From positions 1 through 25,072 of the forward strand of contig JACSRH010000206.1 of NCBI GenBank assembly GCA_014879855.1: 25,072 nucleotides of DNA, given 5' to 3'. The stretch comes from Caldilineaceae bacterium. GTDB taxonomy: Bacteria; Chloroflexota; Anaerolineae; Caldilineales; Caldilineaceae. The notes beneath the pieces are model-generated. The model had not been told where the DNA came from. It worked only from the letters and a program-made list of their open reading frames with translations, and did not search any database. A program made the translations under genes and the position numbers. Below are positions 16,353-25,072 of the stretch, piece after piece (within the stretch, counting starts at the first letter, position 1; every line of letters begins with the position of its first letter).

Positions 16353-17021
16353 TCAGGCCTTCGGAGCAGTCAATGAGGCGCGGGCCGCAACCAGGTCCAG
16401 CGCCACATCATGCGCCAGCGCGAGTTGATCGGGCGTCGAGACGACCATCTGCAAGTCCTGCAACAGCCCGTCCGAAATGCTGTAGAGCCACCCGTGCACG
16501 GAAAGCTTCTGGCCTCGCTCCCATGCATTCTGCACGATGGTGGTCTCACAGACATTGCACACCTGCTCGATCACGTTCAATTCGCAAAGACGGTCCAGGC
16601 GCACTGCCTCGTCATCGATGCTGGACAGCAAACCGGCGTGGATGCGCATAATGTCCTGGATATGCCGCAGCCAGTTGTCGATCAGCCCATATTTCTGATT
16701 TTGCAGCGCAGCCTTGACGCCGCCACAGCCGTAATGCCCGCACACGATGATGTGCTTGACCTGCAGCACTTCCACGGCATATTGAATGACCGAAAGGCAA
16801 TTCAGGTCGGTGTGAACCACCACGTTGGCGATATTGCGATGTACGAAGACTTCTCCCGGCATCATGCCGGTGATCTGATTGGCCGGGACGCGGCTGTCCG
16901 AACAACCGATCCACAGATACTGGGGCGCCTGTTGCTGGGCAAGCCGGTCAAAAAACCCAGGCTCCTGAATCGCAACCTGCGCCGCCCACGCGCGGTTGCT
17001 GGCAAGCAAATGTTCGAGCAT
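16353..17021 (-). CDS. Beta-class carbonic anhydrase
   Basis: Zinc enzyme interconverting CO2 and bicarbonate in the cytoplasm, 222 residues, the length of bacterial Can-type enzymes. The Zn ligands and active-site dyad are clear: C40 and D42-R44 in CSDSRVP, H96 and C99 in CGHYGCGG. VFVHRNIAN (58-66) is also diagnostic. The C-terminal VHGWLYSISDG motif is typical. Its ATG directly follows the TAA of the upstream membrane-protein gene (TAAATG), so translation is probably coupled. Bicarbonate supply would serve carboxylations, including carbamoyl phosphate for arginine, though that link is only inference. Confidence 0.95.
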   Translation of the reverse strand: MLEHLLASNRAWAAQVAIQEPGFFDRLAQQQAPQYLWIGCSDSRVPANQITGMMPGEVFVHRNIANVVVHTDLNCLSVIQYAVEVLQVKHIIVCGHYGCGGVKAALQNQKYGLIDNWLRHIQDIMRIHAGLLSSIDDEAVRLDRLCELNVIEQVCNVCETTIVQNAWERGQKLSVHGWLYSISDGLLQDLQMVVSTPDQLALAHDVALDLVAARASLTAPKA

Positions 17022-18876
<1,855 letters not shown>

Positions 18877-18887
<11 letters not shown>

Positions 18888-20427
18888 GCAGCACCAGCTT
18901 GTCATCCCGCCCGCCGTTGACCGGGAGGCGGCTGCCGTCGCGCCAGTCATAGTAGCCGAAGTAATAGGTCAAAGGCGTCTCCAGCGGAGCGGCGGACAGA
19001 TCGAGCACATAGGTGCTGGTCAGCACCTCACCGGGCTGCCAGCTTGTCGCGGGTCGCGCCTCGCCCAACGGCTGTGCATCAAGCTGCGCCACGACCTGCG
19101 CAGGCGCGCGGTCACTGGCGGCCAGGGCCTGGAAGAAAATGTTGTAGTCCACCTCCAGCGGCTGCAGCGGCTGCCAGGTCACTTCCAGCGTCGCCGTGCG
19201 GGGCGCTTCCTGCTCTGTCAACTGCGCGCCAAGCACGATCACCTGGTTGTCGCCCAGGATGGCGACGGGGCGCAGCGGCGGGCGCACCTGAGTGTAGGCA
19301 GGCGTCAGATGGGCAAGACTCGCCAGCACCACCAACGCCATCATCACCGCCCAATAGACCGGCGTCTCCAGTTCGGCAAAGATAATCGGCAGTGCAGCCA
19401 GGGGCGCGACCAGCAGCGGCGCCACCACCAACAACATCTGCCACGGATAGGTGAACAGCCGGTCAGCACGCGTCAGTTGCCACAATGGCTCGCTCACGCG
19501 CAGCGATAGCAAGACCGCGACGACCGCCGCGCCCAGACAAAACCAGAGCAGGCGGCGCAAATGCGGCGACAGTTGGTTGCGCGGCAGCGCCATGCCCCAG
19601 GCGCTCAAGACGCCGCCGGCCAGCGCGGCAAAGCCGATCTGGTGCGGATGCAGGCTCAGAGCCGTCGAAGTGCGACCGCCAACTTCGTTGCCTACGTCAA
19701 GCAGCGTGTTGAGGTGAATGAACTGGCTTGCAAAAGAAGTTGCCGGCGGTGCAGCCACTGTCCACAGCGGGATCAGGCTCGCGATCCCCGCGGCGCCGCT
19801 TGCGGCCACGATCAACGCGACCAACCATCTGCGCTCCACGATCAGGGCATAGAGCAACAGCATCACCGTCACGCCACCCGCCAGCCCAGCCTGGATCCGC
19901 CACATCCAAAGGATGCTCAACGCAGCCACCGCCGCGCCGCTCAACGAACGCCGGTCCCGATAGCTCGTCAGCCCCGCCAGCGCCAATGGCGTCAGCGCCA
20001 GTATCAAGGCATTGCTCAAACTGCCGCGCTCGTAGACGGTGGCCAGCACCAGCGGCAACAGCATATAGCCAAGTCCGGCCAGTCCAGCGCCCAGATCGCC
20101 AAAACGATCCGCCAGCCAGACATAGACGGCGCTGCCGCCCAGTATAAAGCTGAGTACAAAGACGATCTGCATCGCCGAGGTTGGCGCGGCGCCCAGACGC
20201 AGCAGCGGTTGCGCCAGGAGAAACGCACCGCTGCCGGCGCCGCGCCAGAGGTCTGGCGTCGTGGCCACCGAAGCCAGCGCGGTTGGCGTGACGCTCTGAA
20301 AAACAGGGGCGAATCCTTCCCATCCTTGCCAGTAGCCGGGATAGAGCGCGGGCGCCCAGGCAAAGACGCCCAGCAGCAACACCGCCCAAAACCCCACACG
20401 CGCCGGAACTCGTTCACACCTCTCCAT
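18877..20427 (-). CDS. Polytopic membrane protein, paralogue-like partner of the GT-C-like protein
   Basis: A 516-residue membrane protein with around eleven hydrophobic segments and a soluble C-terminal domain after about 400 (beta-rich, ending YYFGYYDWRDGSRLP...). The topology and position resemble the neighbouring PTPS-related protein, but the loop after the first helix (YPGYWQGWEGFAPVFQ, 29-44) lacks the Asp-Ala-Arg-His-His group, so it may be non-catalytic or work on another substrate. The ATG at 20427 is chosen because TATAAT lies exactly 7 nt upstream; a TTG 51 nt further up is disfavoured. No Shine-Dalgarno is visible, pointing to a leaderless message. Confidence 0.75.
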
Positions 20428-20434
20428 GGCGCGG

Positions 20435-20440
20435 ATTATA
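20435..20440 (-). promoter_or_regulatory. TATAAT -10 placed for a leaderless transcript
   Basis: A perfect TATAAT on the minus strand ends 7 nt before the ATG at 20427, placing the start of transcription at or next to the A of ATG. No good TTGACA-like -35 is present at 17 nt (TTCAGA at 19 nt is the nearest). Confidence 0.5.
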
Positions 20441-20491
20441 GCACGGCCGTCAGGTAAGCTCTGAAAGTGAAGGGGCAAGATGCATCATTGT

Positions 20492-20959
20492 CTAGCGAAT
20501 TTTCTTGCTCTCGATGTTGGCGTGCGAATCGAGGTAGCGTAGCCAGCCGCGCACGCTCAGCGGGCCAAAATCATTGTGGGGCGACCTGGCGTCATCCCCA
20601 ATGCCAGCAGCTTGAAGGCGCACGGCGAGCGCCACTGTTTCGGCGCGCGTCTGCCGGAAGAAGGCGCGCTGCTCGTCGAGCGTCAGATCTGCACCAGGCC
20701 GGTAGTCATTGTACTCGTCGTGGATTGGCGGCTCACCCAGGAAAATCTTGAGCCGGCGCTGCCCCCAGCGTTCGATGCCAGAGATGTGCCGCAACACTTT
20801 GCTGGCCTGTAGCGGGTCTTGCGCGGCCGCCGCGCGCTGGTCGACGGCGACGCCGTCCGCTTCCAACACAGCCTTCCATGCGCCGAGACTCTTGGCGCGA
20901 GCGGGCCGTTCGACAAAAAGACCAGCCGCCACCTGCATAACCTTTTCTTTTAACCCCAT
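20492..20959 (-). CDS. DinB-like metal-binding protein
   Basis: A small helical protein of 155 residues resembling the DinB/YfiT superfamily of four-helix metal-dependent proteins. Three His residues in the right order could form the metal site: H58 (VLRHISGIERW), H128 (SPHNDFG) and H146 (YLDSHANIE). The conserved stretch FGPLSVRGWLRYLDSHANIE (131-150) is the strongest family sign. Function in such proteins is mostly unknown; some are thiol transferases (bacillithiol or mycothiol), which is not shown here. The ATG at 20959 has AAGGAAG 5 nt upstream. It follows the next gene by 21 nt and is likely co-transcribed with it. Confidence 0.72.
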   Translation of the reverse strand: MGLKEKVMQVAAGLFVERPARAKSLGAWKAVLEADGVAVDQRAAAAQDPLQASKVLRHISGIERWGQRRLKIFLGEPPIHDEYNDYRPGADLTLDEQRAFFRQTRAETVALAVRLQAAGIGDDARSPHNDFGPLSVRGWLRYLDSHANIESKKIR

Positions 20960-20980
20960 GCTGCTTCCTTCTCTGAATTT

Positions 20981-21535
20981 TTATTCGTCGCGGCGCTGGC
21001 GGCTGTCCAACAATATGCCGCCGCCTTCAGCGCCGCTTGGCTCTTTGTCCAGCGTCGCTTGAAGCTGGCCGAGACGCCGGATGTAAACTTCCAGCCGCTC
21101 CAGTTCTGGCACTGTCAACCCGTAGCGATTGGCAGGGTGTTTGAGCAACTGGGCGACATCAAGCGACACAATGCGCGCCAAGTCCGTGGCGGAGCGAAAA
21201 TCGAGCCACGGGCGCGGGGAGAGGCGTTGGAACTCCTGCGCCGCCGGCGTAGGGCGTGGGCTGCGGCGCAGCGGGAGCACTGCGCGCTCCAACCGCCAGG
21301 CAGTTTCCCATTCCAGGCCAGCCGGCGCGGTGATGTCGTTGCCGAGCAGAAAATAGACGCGGTCACAGTTAGCAATGCGCTCAAAGATCTCTTCGTGCGT
21401 GGGAAGGAGCGGCGGCGTGCGGCGAATCTCGATCGACGCCTGTACGGGCAATTCGGCAATGGCCTTGCCAATCACGCCGCGTTCCGCTTCCAGATCCAGG
21501 GTGGCGCCAACAAAAATGCGTAAGGTTTCAGTCAT
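20981..21535 (-). CDS. Unrecognised protein with a DUF4062/TIR-like N-terminal fold
   Basis: A 184-residue soluble protein that I cannot assign firmly. The start, LRIFVGATLDLEAERGVIGK (5-24), resembles the 'short beta strand then S/T-x-DL-x-x-ER' opening of DUF4062 proteins. Then EEIFERIANCDRVYFLLGND (48-67) and GLEWETAWRLE (73-83) resemble the sensor-type or nucleotide-handling alpha/beta folds of TIR or deoxyribosyltransferase type. The C-terminal half is charged with a predicted helix (~140-170). No catalytic site can be stated. It has no Shine-Dalgarno but a -10 exactly 7 nt upstream. Conflict-system or signalling roles are guesses only. Confidence 0.6.
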   Translation of the reverse strand: MTETLRIFVGATLDLEAERGVIGKAIAELPVQASIEIRRTPPLLPTHEEIFERIANCDRVYFLLGNDITAPAGLEWETAWRLERAVLPLRRSPRPTPAAQEFQRLSPRPWLDFRSATDLARIVSLDVAQLLKHPANRYGLTVPELERLEVYIRRLGQLQATLDKEPSGAEGGGILLDSRQRRDE

Positions 21536-21542
21536 GCACTGG

Positions 21543-21548
21543 ATTATG
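21543..21548 (-). promoter_or_regulatory. CATAAT -10 placed for a leaderless transcript
   Basis: CATAAT on the minus strand ends 7 nt before the ATG at 21535, the same spacing as at 20435-20440. TTGCCG lies 18 nt upstream as a weak -35. Confidence 0.45.
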
Positions 21549-21682
21549 CCACTAGAGGAAACGAAACGGCAAAGGAAAGAGTGTAGCCGCGGGCAACCCT
21601 TCGCGGGTTATAGGGGCTTGATGAGGATGGTCAGGGTGGATCAAGCAGCGCCTTGGCTAACGCTGGGAACGTTCTGCTTTCC

Positions 21683-21717
21683 AGGTGACAGTCACTGGAG
21701 GGAAGCGGCTGTCACCT
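21683..21717 (-). terminator. Hairpin after argJ, possible terminator
   Basis: AGGTGACAG (21683-21691) pairs with CTGTCACCT (21709-21717). It lies ~40 nt beyond the argJ stop in the 220-nt gap. There is no T-tract on the transcribed side, so it may only protect the 3' end. A second small hairpin, AACCC-TTCGC-GGGTT, is near 21596-21610. Confidence 0.35.
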
Positions 21718-21755
21718 CTGGGCAGCGCCACAAAGTGCAAGGATGGTGAAACAGG

Positions 21756-22979
21756 CTACGTCCGATAGTCGCCGTTGATGCGAATGTACTCATAGCTCAG
21801 ATCCGAAGTCCATACCGTGGCCGCGCCGTCGCCAAGCGCCAACACGACGCGCACATCGATCTCCGGCTGCGCAAAAATCTCCGTGGCAGCCGTCTCACTA
21901 TAGGGCAAAGGGACGCCCCCTGCCACCAACTGCAACTCACCGCGGCGCGTGGCCGCGTCCGGCCCGCCGTCGATAAAGAGATCGCAGCGCTCAGGCTCGA
22001 CCTGAATGCCGGCGCGTCCCACCGCGGCCAGGATGCGCCCCCAGTTGGCGTCGCCGCCAAAACAGGCGGTTTTGACGAGCGGACTGGTGGCGATGGTGTT
22101 GGCGGCCTGATGCGCCTCGGCGTTGCTCACTGCACCGTGCACCTGCACCGTGACAAAGCGCGTTACGCCCTCGCCATCGCGCACAACCGCCTGCGCCAGT
22201 TCCGTGCAAAGATCGGTCAGGGCGGCGACAAACGCAGCATAGTCCGCGCTGCCCGCCTCCACGATCTCCTCGTTATCGGCAAGGGCGTTGGCAAGGACGA
22301 TCACCGTGTCGTTGGTGCTGGTGTCGCCGTCGACGCTGATGCGGTTGAAGCTGAATTCGTTGGCCTCAGCCAGCGCCTGCTGGAGCAACGGCTGCGTGAT
22401 GAAAGCATCGGTGGCGATGACCGAAAGCATCGTCGCCATGTTGGGGTGGATCATGCCGGCGCCTTTGGCGATGCCGGTGATGGTGGCCCCAGCATCGCCC
22501 AGCGTCACCCTGCGCGTTGCAAGTTTTGGGCGTGTGTCGGTCGTCAGGATAGCGTTTGCCGCGGCTGTCCACCCCTCAGGCGTCAGCGCTCCCACCACTT
22601 TGGGAATGGCAGCCAACAGCTTCTCCATCGGCAGTTGCACGCCGATGACGCCTGTGCTCATCACCAGCACCGAGTGTTCGTGCGCGCCCAGGTGCAACGA
22701 CGCCTGTTCGGAGGATTGACGCGCGTTGGCGGTCCCCTCGACGCCGGTGCAGGCATTGGCGCAGCCGGCATTGATCAGCACGGCGTAGATGCTGTCCGGG
22801 TTGAACGCCAGCAATTGGCGGTCGAAGATGACGGGCGCGGCCGGGAAGAGATTGCGCGTAAAGACCGCCGCGGCCCGGCACGGCACGCGGCTCGCCACCA
22901 ATGCCAAGTCCGGCGCGCCTGACTTTTTGATGCCTGCGGCCACCGCACCGGCGTCGAAACCTTTGACAATAAAGCTCAT
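21756..22979 (-). CDS. argJ: Bifunctional ornithine acetyltransferase / N-acetylglutamate synthase
   Basis: ArgJ recycles the acetyl group from N-acetylornithine to glutamate in arginine biosynthesis; some members can also use acetyl-CoA. The protein is 407 residues, the usual size. It is made as a proenzyme cleaved at the conserved site before Thr183, seen in HPN-MA-T-MLSVIATDAFI; Thr183 becomes the nucleophile. MSTGVIG (107-113) supplies the oxyanion-hole Thr-Gly, and INAGCANACTG is the N-terminal landmark. The C-terminus ends in the typical YIRINGDYRT. The ATG at 22979 has a strong AAGGAGG. It follows argG on the same strand after a ~115-nt repeat-bearing gap, so the two are probably one operon. 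Whether it is mono- or bifunctional cannot be read from sequence. Confidence 0.96.
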   Translation of the reverse strand: MSFIVKGFDAGAVAAGIKKSGAPDLALVASRVPCRAAAVFTRNLFPAAPVIFDRQLLAFNPDSIYAVLINAGCANACTGVEGTANARQSSEQASLHLGAHEHSVLVMSTGVIGVQLPMEKLLAAIPKVVGALTPEGWTAAANAILTTDTRPKLATRRVTLGDAGATITGIAKGAGMIHPNMATMLSVIATDAFITQPLLQQALAEANEFSFNRISVDGDTSTNDTVIVLANALADNEEIVEAGSADYAAFVAALTDLCTELAQAVVRDGEGVTRFVTVQVHGAVSNAEAHQAANTIATSPLVKTACFGGDANWGRILAAVGRAGIQVEPERCDLFIDGGPDAATRRGELQLVAGGVPLPYSETAATEIFAQPEIDVRVVLALGDGAATVWTSDLSYEYIRINGDYRT

Positions 22980-22995
22980 GGATGCCTCCTTGTGG

Positions 22996-23090
22996 GGAGA
23001 TTGAGAGATTAGAGATTAAGAGATGGGAGATTGCGTTAGGGGGCGTCCCATTCTTATCACCCAATCTCCAATCTCTAATCTCCAATCTCC
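22996..23090. repeat. Inverted GAGATT-rich repeats between argG and argJ
   Basis: The left part (22996-23033) is a run of GAGATT-type units, and the right part (23062-23090) is the reverse complement type (CAATCTCCAATCTCT...). Together they could fold into a long imperfect hairpin between the argG stop and the argJ ribosome-binding site. A similar GAGATT/ATCAGAGATT patch occurs at 24596-24616. Confidence 0.7.
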
Positions 23091-23094
23091 TTCT

Positions 23095-24369
<1,275 letters not shown>

Positions 24370-24412
24370 GTAGCAGACCCTTTCGCTGAATAAAAAGAAA
24401 AAGATGCCAAAC

Positions 24413-24445
24413 AAAAAACGCCACCCGGCTTTCCCGGTGTGGCGT
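24413..24445 (-). terminator. Intrinsic terminator in the argG leader (attenuator candidate)
   Basis: On the minus strand ACGCCAC-(A bulge)-CCGG pairs with CCGG-GTGGCGT around a GAAAG loop and runs into TTTTTTG. It ends 44 nt before the argG ATG, inside the argG message if the -10 at 24579 is used. It is the best intrinsic terminator in the window, so it is either an attenuator or an end for an upstream short transcript. Confidence 0.8.
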
Positions 24446-24572
24446 ACGGATGCGGTGACACATTCTGCGCTCAGGCTGCACTGCCGGCGCCGCAAACCCA
24501 CAGCGGCGTCATCTCGCAGATCTTTGTCCGCACCCGGCGGACTTCCTCCTATTGCGCAGTGACTGAAGCATG
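24446..24572 (-). promoter_or_regulatory. Structured argG leader, possible cis-regulatory RNA
   Basis: From the predicted start near 24572 the leader has a Shine-Dalgarno AGGAGG (24545-24550), a hairpin GTCCGC-CGGGT-GCGGAC (24526-24542), and a CTGCG/CGCAG helix enclosing CGCCGC/GCGGCG. The terminator follows. The 8-mer GCCGGGTG occurs twice, at 24531-24538 and in the terminator's 3' arm at 24422-24429, so the 5' arm of the terminator could pair with either copy. No match to a riboswitch class that I know was found. Confidence 0.5.
24471..24533 (-). CDS. Possible 20-codon leader ORF upstream of argG
   Basis: A GTG at 24533, 11 nt after AGGAGG, opens MRTKICEMTPLWVCGAGSAA and stops at 24471, before the terminator hairpin. 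It has only one Arg codon, so it does not look like a classical Arg-run attenuator peptide. An internal ATG at 24512 is in the same frame. Initiation here would disturb the hairpin that covers the start codon. Translation is unproven. Confidence 0.3.
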   Translation of the reverse strand: MRTKICEMTPLWVCGAGSAA

Positions 24573-24578
24573 GCGCAC

Positions 24579-24584
24579 AGTATA
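24579..24584 (-). promoter_or_regulatory. Candidate -10 for argG
   Basis: TATACT on the minus strand, inside the palindrome CAGTATACTG (24578-24587). No strong -35 is seen at 17 nt. It gives a ~200-nt leader. Confidence 0.4.
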
Positions 24585-24698
24585 CTGGATGCAGGGGAGA
24601 GATTGGAAATCAGAGATTTGCGATTGGGCAATTGGGGAAACGGGCGGATGCCAGAGCATCGAGGAATCGGGGGCATCGATCACCTGCCTCCTGCTGAT

Positions 24699-24725
24699 TG
24701 GTAGACCATACGCATAAAATGGTCT
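24699..24725. promoter_or_regulatory. Candidate GntR-type operator between argG and gntR
   Basis: TGGTAGACCA (24699-24708) is a near-palindrome of the TGGT/ACCA half-site type used by HutC-type GntR regulators. AGACCAT (24703-24709) also makes an inverted repeat with ATGGTCT (24719-24725). A related pair, TATACCA (24754-24760) and TGGTAAT (24769-24775), overlaps the gntR promoter. Autoregulation is a reasonable inference. Confidence 0.4.
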
Positions 24726-24742
24726 GACTTTTCCCGTTTCTA

Positions 24743-24772
24743 TTGACAATCTGTATACCAAACTGCTATGGT
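24743..24772 (+). promoter_or_regulatory. Sigma70-type promoter for the gntR-like gene
   Basis: TTGACA (24743-24748), 18 nt, then TATGGT (24767-24772) with an upstream TG (extended -10). It would start transcription near 24779, about 32 nt before the ATG at 24811. Confidence 0.6.
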
Positions 24773-24810
24773 AATGGCGATCATCATCCAAACTAATTCT
24801 TCCTGGCGCT

Positions 24811-25072
<262 letters not shown>

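Noticed and set aside
24446..24475. T-box element before argG
   Set aside because: GTGTCACCGC only partly resembles the T-box core; the TGG needed to pair with the tRNA end is missing and no stem I with specifier was found.
24370..24501. N-terminal extension of ArgG from a GTG at 24501, with an Arg-Arg-Arg run
   Set aside because: It would translate through the intrinsic terminator and T-tract, is unlike ArgG N-termini, and the ATG at 24369 gives a family-like start. The Arg run was considered as an attenuation signal, but no Shine-Dalgarno precedes that GTG.

Overview
The window reads like a stretch of chromosome from a moderately GC-rich, free-living bacterium, most likely a Chloroflexota (Caldilineae/Anaerolineae-like). 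That placement is an inference from protein style: lipoprotein binding proteins with Ala/Pro/Glu-rich linkers, PTPS-related membrane proteins, and leaderless-looking promoters. No rRNA, tRNA, CRISPR array, transposase or phage gene was seen. Almost all genes are on the minus strand; the exceptions are a partial gene at each end.

Region by region: (a) 1-517, C-terminal end of an unrecognised plus-strand protein. (b) 602-8595, two tandem oligopeptide/nickel-type ABC importer modules on the minus strand, each ordered binding protein, DppB-like permease, DppC-like permease, with no ATPase gene. The second module's binding protein (2746-4452) appears circularly permuted: the segment that normally starts the mature protein is fused behind the normal C-terminus. 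Each binding-protein gene is followed by a long perfect stem-loop, and each module has its own candidate promoter. (c) 8596-9139, a gene-free structured stretch with a good promoter and a tandem repeat. (d) 9140-12887, a ribose-type sugar ABC importer (rbsA, rbsC, then a terminator-like hairpin, then rbsB). (e) 13058-17021, pheT, a NUDIX hydrolase and a beta-carbonic anhydrase. (f) 17022-20427, two overlapping polytopic membrane proteins of the GT-C/PTPS-related type. (g) 20492-21535, a DinB-like protein and an unrecognised protein with a DUF4062/TIR-like start. (h) 21756-24369, arginine biosynthesis: argG followed by argJ, with a structured argG leader holding a strong intrinsic terminator and a possible short upstream ORF. 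(i) 24811-25072, the start of a divergent GntR-family regulator with candidate operators in the shared intergenic region.

Together this is a heterotroph's nutrient uptake block (peptide-type and sugar-type importers relying on unlinked ATPases for the former) next to housekeeping genes. The points most worth following up are the permuted binding protein, the argG leader, the three-way-junction-like element at 6693-6753, and two genes whose -10 elements sit exactly 7 nt before the start codon.
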